Assembly: GCA_932182025.1 (NCBI GenBank)
Contig: CAKNXK010000010.1
Coordinates: 124,001 to 188,000 of the forward strand
From: an uncultured Candidatus Melainabacteria bacterium
GTDB lineage: Bacteria; Cyanobacteriota; Vampirovibrionia; Gastranaerophilales; Gastranaerophilaceae
DNA length: 64,000 nt
Direction of reading: 5' to 3'
Positions 8,553 to 16,460 of the stretch are shown one piece after another; the first letter of the stretch is position 1; each line of letters begins with the position of its first letter. A program made the translations under genes and the position numbers. The notes beneath the pieces are model-generated. The model had not been told where the DNA came from and did not search any database. It saw only the letters and a list, made by a program, of their open reading frames with translations.

Positions 8553-8585
8553 AAAAGGCTCTAAGAGCCGCGAACTCTCAGAACC
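8553..8585 (-). terminator. Terminator of the peptide mRNA
   Basis: Minus strand 11-bp stem (8585-8575 with 8567-8557, two G-U pairs) with a 7-base loop, then TTTT. It ends the short transcript 12 bases after the peptide stop codon. Confidence 0.6.
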
Positions 8586-8597
8586 TTTCATAACTCC

Positions 8598-8672
8598 CTA
8601 TTTAATGAGTTTAAGTGCTAGTATTATCAATAAAATGATTACTAGCGCTTTTTCAGTAACACTGAAAATCAT
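8598..8672 (-). CDS. 24-residue hydrophobic peptide, candidate type I toxin
   Basis: ATG at 8672 to TAG at 8598. The peptide starts MIFSVTEKA and continues as one hydrophobic helix (LVIILLIILAL) with a basic KLIK end, the usual build of type I toxins that insert into the inner membrane (Fst, TxpA, Ibs types). The Shine-Dalgarno GGTGGTG lies 8 bases upstream. The gene has its own promoter (8752-8779) and terminator (8553-8585), giving an mRNA of about 190 nt. It is far below normal gene-calling length limits. No sequence homologue is recognised; the assignment rests on locus layout. Confidence 0.6.
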   Translation of the reverse strand: MIFSVTEKALVIILLIILALKLIK

Positions 8673-8680
8673 TTTTCATC

Positions 8681-8727
8681 ACCACCTTTCCGCTTATGTC
8701 CCATAACTAGTCTGTGTCGGAGGTGGT
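8681..8727 (-). promoter_or_regulatory. Stem that sequesters the toxin ribosome-binding site
   Basis: In the minus-strand mRNA, ACCACCTCCG (8727-8718) can pair with CGGAAAGGTGGT (8692-8681), leaving only an AA bulge. The pairing buries the GGTGGT Shine-Dalgarno of the peptide. A second hairpin, GGTAA/TTACC, lies at the 5' end near 8724-8742. Folding of the leader over the ribosome-binding site is a known control of type I toxin mRNAs. Confidence 0.55.
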
Positions 8728-8751
8728 AAACAGGAGCTTACCCATAGGTCA

Positions 8752-8779
8752 ATTGTACAATATATTTGCCAGTATGTCT
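8752..8779 (-). promoter_or_regulatory. Promoter of the peptide mRNA
   Basis: Minus strand -35 TAGACA (8779-8774), 16-base spacer, -10 TACAAT (8757-8752); both are 5 of 6 matches. The -35 overlaps the proB stop codon. Start is expected near 8745. Confidence 0.55.
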
Positions 8780-9911
8780 AGATTAAATCCGTAATATTAT
8801 CCCGCGTAATCACGGCATCATAGTTCTTGTAGCCAAGTATTGAAACAATATCGTTTGAGTGAGCACCGGCGATTTTTTTACATTCTTCCGAGTCATAATT
8901 GACCATTCCGCGGGCAAATTCAACTCTGTTTTCATCAACAATTGAAACAACTTCACCCTGTTTGAATTCATTAATTACATCAACTATTCCAACAGGCAAA
9001 AGACTTGTGCATTTTTCTAAAATTGAGCACTTTGCACCCTCATTTACAACGAGTTTTCCCCGAATGTTTGTTGCATAACCAATCCAGCGTTTTTTGCCGG
9101 AAAGATTTTCTTCTGTGGGCATAAACATTGTACCGAGTTCTTCTCCGGAGAAAATTTTGTTAATAATATAAGGTGTTTTTCCGTTTGCAATAAGAACTTT
9201 TCCGCCAAAACGTGTAACAAGCTTAGCTGCCTCAAGCTTAGTTTTCATACCGCCTCGCCCGCCTTCTGATGCACCTGTACCAAGTACCATTATATCATCA
9301 GTTACACATTCGACTTTACGGATTAATTTAGCCTCAGGGTCTGTTTTAGGATTAGCAGTATATAGACCGTCGATATCAGATAAAAGAATTAACAAATCCG
9401 CATCAAGCTCACTTGAAACAAGTGCAGATAATTTATCATTATCAGAAAAACAAACCTGAACTCCTGCCAGCATATCGTTTAATTCAATTGTTGAAACAGT
9501 GTCATTTTGATTAATTATAGGCACAACACCAAACTCAAGTAATTTGTTCAATGTTGTTCTAAGACTCAAATAACGATGTCTCAAAGAAAAATCATCTTCT
9601 GTCAAAAGAATTTGTGCAACAGGAATATCATAGACTCCAAATCCATTTTCATAATATGACATCAAACGGCTTTGTCCAACCGCAGCACAAGCTTGCTTAA
9701 CACCATCATCAGCTGTAGAGCTAAGATTAAGCTTCTTTTTGCCAAGTCCGACCGCACCGCTTGTTACAACGATTATCTCTTTTCCTGATTTAACAAGTTT
9801 TGAAATATCTTCAATAAACGAATAAATACGAGATAGTGCAACTTCACCTTCGTCATTTCGTAAAACATTTGTACCGAGTTTTATTACAATTCGTTTGACA
9901 TTTTCTATCAT
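8778..9911 (-). CDS. proB: Glutamate 5-kinase with PUA domain
   Basis: 377 residues, the normal long form. The amino-acid kinase domain (residues 1 to about 255) has KLGTNVL, VTSGAVGLG, INQNDTV and the GGRGGMKTKLEAA ATP/Mg site; a PUA domain follows (about 275-355). It phosphorylates glutamate as the first step of proline synthesis. The start ATG overlaps the thrC stop by 4 bases, so the two are translationally coupled. proA is not in the window. Confidence 0.95.
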   Translation of the reverse strand: MIENVKRIVIKLGTNVLRNDEGEVALSRIYSFIEDISKLVKSGKEIIVVTSGAVGLGKKKLNLSSTADDGVKQACAAVGQSRLMSYYENGFGVYDIPVAQILLTEDDFSLRHRYLSLRTTLNKLLEFGVVPIINQNDTVSTIELNDMLAGVQVCFSDNDKLSALVSSELDADLLILLSDIDGLYTANPKTDPEAKLIRKVECVTDDIMVLGTGASEGGRGGMKTKLEAAKLVTRFGGKVLIANGKTPYIINKIFSGEELGTMFMPTEENLSGKKRWIGYATNIRGKLVVNEGAKCSILEKCTSLLPVGIVDVINEFKQGEVVSIVDENRVEFARGMVNYDSEECKKIAGAHSNDIVSILGYKNYDAVITRDNITDLI

Positions 9912-10966
9912 AAACCCATTACCTTCAATACATCTTTCAATTCTGAGCTTGTCTTTTTCACATCAGAATTTGAGTATTTAATCGCATTATCAGGGTCTTT
10001 CAAACCGTTACCTGTAAGCACACAAACAATGTCTGTGCCTTCTTTAACAAGTCCTTGTTCTTTAGCCTGAATAAGCCCCGCAACTGATGCAGCACTTGCA
10101 GGTTCACAAAGAATACCTTCTGTTGATGCCAACATTTTATATGCTTCAACAATTTTTTCATCGCTTACTGCGCCTATTTTACCATTACTTTCGTCACGAG
10201 CTGCCTCTGCTTGTTTCCAGCTTGCAGGATTACCAATTCGGATTGCAGTTGCTAGCGTTTCAGGTTTAAGAATTCTTTCTCCGCGAACAATTGCAGCTGA
10301 ACCTTCTGCTTCGTAGCCCATCATTTGAGGAAGATTTTTCACAATACCTTCTTGGAAATATTCTTTATAACCTTTCCAGTAAGCTGTAATATTACCTGCA
10401 TTTCCAACAGGAATGAAGTGATATTCAGGCGCTTTACCTAATGCATCACATACTTCAAACGCACCTGTTTTTTGACCTTCAATTCTATATGGATTAACAG
10501 AATTAACCAATGTAATCGGATGAGTGTCTGAAATTGCACGAACACATTCTAAAGCCTCATCAAAGTTACCTTGAATAGCGATAATTTCTGCTCCGTACAT
10601 CATAGCTTGAGAAAGTTTTCCAAGTGCGATATAGCCGTCAGGTATAAGAACAAACGTTTTCATGCCTGCCTTTGCACCATAAGCTGCTGCTGAAGCCGAA
10701 GTATTACCCGTAGAAGCACAAATAATAGCATTAGAACCGGCTTCCTTAGCTTTTGTAACAGCCATTGTCATACCACGGTCCTTAAAACTTCCTGTAGGAT
10801 TACAGCCTTCAAATTTCAAGTAAATATTGCAGTCCAATCCGATTTTTTTAGCAAGATTGTCCGCTTTGATTAACGGAGTGTTACCTTCATTCAATGTTAC
10901 AACAGGGGTTGACTCTGTAACCGGTAAATATTTTCTATATTTGTTAATAAGTCCTTTATAATACAT
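9908..10966 (-). CDS. thrC: Threonine synthase
   Basis: 352 residues, the short bacterial class. The PLP lysine is Lys62 in GSFKDRGM; the phosphate loop is GNAGN and the substrate Asn/Ser/Thr motif is ASTGNTSAS. It turns O-phosphohomoserine into threonine. It follows hom on the same strand with one small gene between them, so hom-X-thrC-proB look like one operon for aspartate- and glutamate-derived amino acids. Confidence 0.95.
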   Translation of the reverse strand: MYYKGLINKYRKYLPVTESTPVVTLNEGNTPLIKADNLAKKIGLDCNIYLKFEGCNPTGSFKDRGMTMAVTKAKEAGSNAIICASTGNTSASAAAYGAKAGMKTFVLIPDGYIALGKLSQAMMYGAEIIAIQGNFDEALECVRAISDTHPITLVNSVNPYRIEGQKTGAFEVCDALGKAPEYHFIPVGNAGNITAYWKGYKEYFQEGIVKNLPQMMGYEAEGSAAIVRGERILKPETLATAIRIGNPASWKQAEAARDESNGKIGAVSDEKIVEAYKMLASTEGILCEPASAASVAGLIQAKEQGLVKEGTDIVCVLTGNGLKDPDNAIKYSNSDVKKTSSELKDVLKVMGL

Positions 10967-10975
10967 TTTGTTCTC

Positions 10976-11626
10976 CTAAAATTCTTGTTCAATAATTCTT
11001 TGTATAAAAGATGAAATATTATGTTCTATATATTGACCCAATTTTGATTTTACGAATCTTGTTATATTCCATTTAGCACTATAATTCTTGTAAGGCGGAA
11101 TAAGATTTAACACATAAGCGTTCGGAGTCTGAATGATTTTATCCGAAAAATTTAGTATTGCAAGTGTAAATTTTCTATCTTGCCTAATAGTTTTTAAGAC
11201 TGTATATAGCTCTTCAATTTTATCTGTATTTTCATATATACATATTACAAACAAAACTGGTCGTTCAGATTTTGTAATTGATCTAAAATTTTCTATACGT
11301 TTTGTAATTCTCGTTTTCAGTTTATCTAAATCTTTTGCTTTGCAATCTTTATCATGGAAAAATATTGTTCCATCCGGCTTTTGCCATAAACCCTTCTGTC
11401 TAAAGTCAAAAATAAAACGTTTTCTTAAAACAAAAAATAAATCGTCTGTATAATTTTCAAAATTATTATCAAGGTTATAAATTATACTGTCAAACGGATG
11501 CTTAACAAGATCAAAAGGACAAGAAAGCTCCCCTTGCGCTTTTGAAGGTTTAATTCCATTTCTTGTTAAAAAAGTTCTTGGGAGACAATTAACACCCAAC
11601 GAAACAATTTCTACTTTCTTATCCAT
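10976..11626 (-). CDS. DUF1796 papain-like cysteine peptidase family protein
   Basis: 216 residues. The N-terminus VSLGVNCLPRTFLTRNG...PFDLVKHPFDSII matches the DUF1796 (putative papain-like cysteine peptidase) pattern, where Cys14 and the His of VKHPF would be candidates for the active site. No signal peptide. It lies 3 bases after hom and 9 bases before thrC, which is an odd place for a peptidase; it may be a recent insertion into the threonine operon. Family assignment is from memory; function is unproven. Confidence 0.6.
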   Translation of the reverse strand: MDKKVEIVSLGVNCLPRTFLTRNGIKPSKAQGELSCPFDLVKHPFDSIIYNLDNNFENYTDDLFFVLRKRFIFDFRQKGLWQKPDGTIFFHDKDCKAKDLDKLKTRITKRIENFRSITKSERPVLFVICIYENTDKIEELYTVLKTIRQDRKFTLAILNFSDKIIQTPNAYVLNLIPPYKNYSAKWNITRFVKSKLGQYIEHNISSFIQRIIEQEF

Positions 11627-11629
11627 TAA

Positions 11630-12886
11630 TTACTCCATAACTCGTATTAAACTTTTAATCTCACATCCGTCAAGTTCTGAAACAACTTCGCGGATTTTTC
11701 TCTCAAGACATTTTTCAGTAATAACAGTAATTTCTGCTGTATTATTAGCTTCAACACCTTTTTGAAGAATACTTGAAAGACTTATATCTTTGTTAGCGCA
11801 AATTGTACCAATTTTAGCAATTACGCCGATTGCGTTTGGCGCTGTAATTGAAAGATAATATTTATTATAAGTGTCATCGATTTTAACAGGATTTGCTGTT
11901 GAATGGTGATGACATCTCATCATTGGAAGCAAGTAGTCTGTTGTCTTGTATTCTCTTGCAATTGCCAAAATATCCCCGATTACAGAGCTCGCTGTTGGAA
12001 ATTCTCCCGCCCCGGGACCGGAAAGAACGATACTTCCAATCGGATGTCCTGTAATTAAAACAGCATTAGTAACATAATCAATATGAGCAAGCATATTGTG
12101 CTTCGGAACAAGCATAGGATGAACACGAACATCTGCGTTATTGTTTTCATCAATAGTTGCACTGGCAATAAGCTTAATTTTATATCCGAGTTCATTTGCT
12201 CTTAGAATATCTTCTTTGCGAATTTTTGTAATACCTTCTCTGTAAACATTTTCAAACTTTGCTCTGGCATTAAACGCAATTGTTGCAAGAGTTGTAATTT
12301 TATAAGCAGCGTCAAATCCTTCAACATCACCGGTTGGATCGGTTTCAGCATAGCCTAGTGCTTGAGCTTCTTTAAGAACATCTTCATAAGACGCTCCATC
12401 TGTATCCATTTTAGTCAAAATATAGTTTGTTGTACCATTCAAAATAGCTTGAATTTTATGGATTTTATTCCCTGCCAAAATTGTCTTAATAGGCATAATA
12501 ATAGGGATACCGCCTGCAATAGCAGCTTCGTAAAGCACAACCCTGTTATGCTCCTCTGAAAGATTAAATAATTCTTCGCCTTTTTTAGCCAAGAGTTCTT
12601 TATTAGCAGTAACAATATGCTTTCCGTTTTCCAAAGCTGTCTTGATATAATCCCATGCCGGTTCAACGCCGCCCATAAGTTCAACCACTACATCAATTGA
12701 GGAATCATTTACAACATCATAAGGATTATCAGTTAGTATCGTCGTAGGAACCTCAACAGAGCGAGGTTTATTAATATTCCTCACCGCAATTTTAATAATT
12801 TCCACATTGTCAAAATTTTGCAAACTCTTGTAAACACCAGAGCCTACAGTTCCCAATCCAATCAAACCAATCCTTAATTTTTCCAT
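11630..12886 (-). CDS. hom: Homoserine dehydrogenase
   Basis: 418 residues: Rossmann motif GLGTVGSG near residue 9, catalytic domain with ANKELLAKKGEEL and GTTNYILTKM, and a C-terminal ACT domain (about 340-418) that usually gives threonine feedback inhibition. It reduces aspartate semialdehyde to homoserine. First gene of the hom-DUF1796-thrC-proB run; mnmE ends 10 bases upstream. Confidence 0.95.
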   Translation of the reverse strand: MEKLRIGLIGLGTVGSGVYKSLQNFDNVEIIKIAVRNINKPRSVEVPTTILTDNPYDVVNDSSIDVVVELMGGVEPAWDYIKTALENGKHIVTANKELLAKKGEELFNLSEEHNRVVLYEAAIAGGIPIIMPIKTILAGNKIHKIQAILNGTTNYILTKMDTDGASYEDVLKEAQALGYAETDPTGDVEGFDAAYKITTLATIAFNARAKFENVYREGITKIRKEDILRANELGYKIKLIASATIDENNNADVRVHPMLVPKHNMLAHIDYVTNAVLITGHPIGSIVLSGPGAGEFPTASSVIGDILAIAREYKTTDYLLPMMRCHHHSTANPVKIDDTYNKYYLSITAPNAIGVIAKIGTICANKDISLSSILQKGVEANNTAEITVITEKCLERKIREVVSELDGCEIKSLIRVME

Positions 12887-12895
12887 TTAACTCTC

Positions 12896-14224
12896 CTATT
12901 TTCCTATACAAAAATGGTCGAAAATATTATCTAAAATATCATCGGTTATTAATTCACCTGTAATCTCATCTAAAGCAAGTATAGCAGATTTCACATCAAT
13001 AGAAATCAAATCTTGTAATTCTCTAACCTGTGCTGCTAATAAAGCTTGTTCCAAAGCCGTTTTAGCACGATTTAAACAAACTTGTTGTCTTGAATTTGTA
13101 ACAAACTCCAGATTTTCAGGCTCAATATCGCATACTTTTTTAGTAAGTGTTTTCTTTAAATCTTCCACACCTTCGCCTGTTAACGCTGAAATATAAACAA
13201 CATCTTCTTTTCGCTCTATAGACAAATCGCATTTATTTGCAATCTTAATGTAATTTTTATCCTGAATTAAGTCTAAAATTTCTTTGTCTTCTGCTTGTAT
13301 TCCTTGTGACACGTCATAGACAAACAAAACAACATCAGCTTCATTCAAAGACTGTTTAGAATACTCAACTCCGATTTCTTCAACCCTATCTTGACTTTCG
13401 CGGATACCTGCCGTATCAATCAAAGTTATAGGTACACCTAAATCAAGAGTTTCTTTCAAGACATCACGGGTTGTACCTGCTATATCTGTAACAATTGCTC
13501 TATCAAGGCTGAGCAGTGAATTGAAAAGCGAAGATTTTCCTACATTAGGTTTACCAACAATCGCAACCGAAATTCCCTGCCTCATTATATTAGAAGCATT
13601 TGCATCAGATAAAACAGAATTTATTTGAGAAATAATATTTTCAAATCGTTCTATCAAATATGAGTATTCCGGTTCATTAACATCCTCAGGAAAATCAATA
13701 CCTGCAGTAATTCTTGAAAGGACTTCAAAGATATCATTTCGAATATCATTAATTTTCTCTTTCAAAACACCTGAAAGATTCTTAACAGAAACCTTAGCAA
13801 AATTTGCAGTAGCAGCGTGAATAATATCCGCCACCGCCTCTGCCTGAGACAAATCCATACGTTTATTCAAAAATGCGCGTTTTGTAAACTCACCTTTTTC
13901 AGCCATCCTTGCACCATTTTTAAGCACAAGATTAAGAATGTTCTTCACTATATTAATCCCGCCATGGCACTGAATTTCCACAACATGTTCCCCAGTATAA
14001 CTGTTTGGTGCAAAGAAAGGAAGTACAAGTACCTCGTCTATTTTTATCTCACCGTCTTTTATCCATCCGTGATTAAATTTTCTCGGCTCAAAATGAGGAT
14101 TCGTAAAAATCTTTTCAATAATCTCAAACGCCTGTGCACCTGAAATTCTAATAACTCCTACCCCGCCTGTTCCATAAGGAGTTGCAATCGCTGCAATTGT
14201 ATCAAATTCTTCTAAAATGTTCAT
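12896..14224 (-). CDS. mnmE: tRNA modification GTPase MnmE
   Basis: The start at 14224 (MNILEEFDTIAAIATPYG) is chosen because family members begin here; an ATG eight codons upstream lacks a ribosome-binding site. 442 residues: N-terminal folate-binding domain, a G domain with GKPNVGKSS, DIAGTTRD, DTAG and NKCD, and the C-terminal FCIGK that is diagnostic. It acts with MnmG (at 46864 in this window) to modify U34 of tRNAs. It is divergent from murF with a 42-base gap. Confidence 0.97.
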   Translation of the reverse strand: MNILEEFDTIAAIATPYGTGGVGVIRISGAQAFEIIEKIFTNPHFEPRKFNHGWIKDGEIKIDEVLVLPFFAPNSYTGEHVVEIQCHGGINIVKNILNLVLKNGARMAEKGEFTKRAFLNKRMDLSQAEAVADIIHAATANFAKVSVKNLSGVLKEKINDIRNDIFEVLSRITAGIDFPEDVNEPEYSYLIERFENIISQINSVLSDANASNIMRQGISVAIVGKPNVGKSSLFNSLLSLDRAIVTDIAGTTRDVLKETLDLGVPITLIDTAGIRESQDRVEEIGVEYSKQSLNEADVVLFVYDVSQGIQAEDKEILDLIQDKNYIKIANKCDLSIERKEDVVYISALTGEGVEDLKKTLTKKVCDIEPENLEFVTNSRQQVCLNRAKTALEQALLAAQVRELQDLISIDVKSAILALDEITGELITDDILDNIFDHFCIGK

Positions 14225-14266
14225 AAAATAATTGTAACCCAAAAACATTCAGCATATAATAGTTTT

Positions 14267-15535
14267 ATGAAAATAAAAGAGATTATTGAAGCCACAGGCG
14301 CTAAAGTTTTAACAGAAATAAATGAAGAACTGGAAGTAAGAATTTCTACTGATACAAGAACTATTCAGGCAGGAGATTTTTATTTGCCATTAAAAGGGGC
14401 TTCATTTGATGGAGAAAAATTTATTAATCAAGCATTTGAAAAAGGTGCTTTAGGCGCATTTTGCACACAAAATGGCGGAACCTTACAAGTTGAAAATACA
14501 CTTGAAGCCTATCTTAAACTTGCAAACTACAGACGTAAAAAAATGAACTTTACTATTGTTGCAATCACAGGAAGTTCCGGTAAAACAACTACAAAAGAAC
14601 TTGTTGCTTCAACTCTGGCTGCAAAATTCAAAACATTCAAAACTCCGCTAAACCACAATAACGAAATTGGTTTTTGTCAAACAATTTTCGAAACCCCTGA
14701 TGATACAGAAGTTCTTGTACTTGAAATGGGTATGCGCGGATTAGGTGAAATTGAATTATTATCAAAATACGCAGAACCTGATATTACAATTATCTCAAAC
14801 GTAGGAACTGCCCACATCGGACGTCTGGGAAGCCGCGAAAACATTGCTCTTGCAAAATGTGAAATCGTTAAATTCCAACGCGGAAATATATTTATTGCGC
14901 ATAATGATGAATTAATCAAAAATACTGTTGAATTTGATGGAGAAAAAATCTTTTATTCAATCAATGACGTAAAAATTCTTGAAAAAGGAGTAAATTATTC
15001 TAAATTTGAGTATAAAAACAATGTTTATGAACTCAATGTCGGCGGAGATTACAATATAGAAAATGCCCTAAGTGCAATTAATTGCGGGAGTAAGCTAGGA
15101 TTAAGTACAGATGAAATCCAAACAGGATTAAAGAACTACAAACCAATAGAAAAACGCTGGGAAGCAGTTAATGCAGGCGGTTATGAAATCATAAACGACA
15201 GCTACAATGCAAACCCTGAATCAATGCGAGCTTTTATTGACACAATCTTTGAACTGTATAAAAATTACGTAATTGTCCTTGGTGATATGGGCGAGCTTGG
15301 AAAAGATGAAATCAAATACCACAATGAACTCGGCAACTACATTCAAGAAAAAGGTATGAATATCCTAACAGTAGGCGAACTGTCAAAAAATATCAATCCT
15401 GCTTTGCATTTTGATACCGTTGAAGATGCTGCTGAATACATTAAAACAAATGTTTCAAAAGACAAAAAGATTTTCTTAAAAGCATCAAGAAGTATGAGAT
15501 TCGAAAGAATTATTGAACTTTTAAATAATCGTTAA
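14267..15535 (+). CDS. murF: UDP-N-acetylmuramoyl-tripeptide--D-alanyl-D-alanine ligase
   Basis: 422 residues of the Mur ligase fold: N-terminal substrate domain with STDTRTIQAGDFYLPLKG, ATP loop GSSGKTTTK (102-110), NHNNEIG, and NDSYNANPESM in the C-terminal domain. It adds D-Ala-D-Ala to the peptidoglycan precursor. It stands alone on this strand and its 3' end overlaps coaD tail-to-tail by 26 bases. Confidence 0.95.
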   Translation: MKIKEIIEATGAKVLTEINEELEVRISTDTRTIQAGDFYLPLKGASFDGEKFINQAFEKGALGAFCTQNGGTLQVENTLEAYLKLANYRRKKMNFTIVAITGSSGKTTTKELVASTLAAKFKTFKTPLNHNNEIGFCQTIFETPDDTEVLVLEMGMRGLGEIELLSKYAEPDITIISNVGTAHIGRLGSRENIALAKCEIVKFQRGNIFIAHNDELIKNTVEFDGEKIFYSINDVKILEKGVNYSKFEYKNNVYELNVGGDYNIENALSAINCGSKLGLSTDEIQTGLKNYKPIEKRWEAVNAGGYEIINDSYNANPESMRAFIDTIFELYKNYVIVLGDMGELGKDEIKYHNELGNYIQEKGMNILTVGELSKNINPALHFDTVEDAAEYIKTNVSKDKKIFLKASRSMRFERIIELLNNR

Positions 15536-15980
15536 CCGCATCCGGTACAAATTTTGAAATATCACCTTTGTGAGCTAATATTTCTCTGACCATAGAAGAC
15601 GAAATATAACCGTATTCGGGTTTCGTAATCAAAAATACCGTCTTTAAATCACCCCACAATGCATTATTCGTCTGTGAGATTTGAAGCTCATACTCAAAAT
15701 CGTTCTGGTTGCGCAACCCGCGCAATATAACACTTGCACCGATATGTTTTGCATAATCAACAGTCAAGCCTTCATAAGAAGTCACCTCAATATTTTTCAA
15801 GTCCTTAATACTCTCTTGTATAAGCTTAATACGGGTTTCGACAGGTAAAAAACCTTGCTTATTCACATTATACGACACCGCAACAATCACTTTATCAAAG
15901 ATTTCAGCGCCATTTTTTAGTATATCAATATGTCCTTTTGTTATAGGGTCAAAACTCCCAGGATAGATTGCAATATTCAT
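15510..15980 (-). CDS. coaD: Phosphopantetheine adenylyltransferase
   Basis: 156 residues, normal length. YPGSFDPITKGHIDI carries the TxGH nucleotidyltransferase motif with His17, and YISSSMVRE closes the active site. It makes dephospho-CoA. Convergent with murF and overlapping its end. Confidence 0.95.
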   Translation of the reverse strand: MNIAIYPGSFDPITKGHIDILKNGAEIFDKVIVAVSYNVNKQGFLPVETRIKLIQESIKDLKNIEVTSYEGLTVDYAKHIGASVILRGLRNQNDFEYELQISQTNNALWGDLKTVFLITKPEYGYISSSMVREILAHKGDISKFVPDAVNDYLKVQ

Positions 15981-16145
15981 AAACTTATTATACCCTATTT
16001 TTATTGGGTTTTTTAGAATTCTGTTTACAAAACTTAATAAATCAAAACAGAAAAGGCAATTTTTTTTATCTTCTGTACTTAATATATATACAAAGGATAT
16101 TATCAGATATCACTTAATCAATAATAATTAAAAAAGGAGACATAC

Positions 16146-16334
16146 ATGGCAAGAGTTTTGATTTCCATGCCGGAAGAATTTTTAGACAAAATCGATCAAG
16201 TAGCAGAAGGAGAAAATCGTACACGTTCTGAATTGATACGTGAAGCTTTAAGAAGCTACATGTATAAAAGCAGAGTGAAATCATCTTCAATTGCCACTAA
16301 GAATGCAGCAATTCTGGAAGCATTGCTGGATTAG
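16146..16334 (+). CDS. Ribbon-helix-helix (CopG-type) DNA-binding protein
   Basis: 62 residues: the strand ARVLISMPEEFLDKIDQVA followed by NRTRSELIREALRSYM is a textbook CopG/MetJ/Arc ribbon-helix-helix. A strong AAGGAG site precedes the ATG. No toxin gene follows, so it is unlikely to be half of a type II toxin-antitoxin pair; a stand-alone repressor is more likely. The upstream GATAT...ATATC inverted repeat near 16098-16113 could be its own operator. Confidence 0.85.
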   Translation: MARVLISMPEEFLDKIDQVAEGENRTRSELIREALRSYMYKSRVKSSSIATKNAAILEALLD

Positions 16335-16430
16335 GGGTAAAACCCATTAATAATATTTGGTAGTGTAATTTATAGATTGAATTACATTGACCTCAAGCGG
16401 AAAAAGGAAATTAGGGAATTTTTAGGATAA

Positions 16431-16460
16431 AAAGGGCTCAACATCAATGAGCCCTTTTCA
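16431..16460. terminator. Bidirectional terminator
   Basis: AAAAGGGCTC (16432-16441) and GAGCCCTTTT (16451-16460) form a perfect 10-bp stem with a 9-base loop. It serves the ribbon-helix-helix gene (+) and the NADH oxidase-like gene (-), whose stop lies one base away. Confidence 0.8.

Larger units (their letters stand above)
8547..8676 (+). ncRNA. Candidate antisense RNA (type I antitoxin)
   Basis: Predicted from the strong promoter at 8512-8540. The RNA would be about 130 nt and highly folded: ATAGGGA/TCCCTAT closing pair (8548 and 8595-8601), an 11-bp hairpin at 8557-8585, a GCTAGTA/TACTAGC hairpin around 8617-8646, and TTTTCAGT-aac-ACTGAAAA (8650-8668) followed by TCATTTTT as a possible terminator. 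It is complementary to the whole coding region and 3' end of the peptide gene at 8598-8672. The RNA is inferred from sequence signals only. Confidence 0.5.

Noticed and set aside
15993..16012. Terminator-like ACCC...GGGT with T-run upstream of coaD
   Set aside because: Only a 4-bp stem and no plus-strand gene ending there.
16146..16334. Type II toxin-antitoxin pair with the ribbon-helix-helix gene as antitoxin
   Set aside because: No toxin-sized gene follows or precedes it; a terminator lies about 100 bases downstream of its stop.
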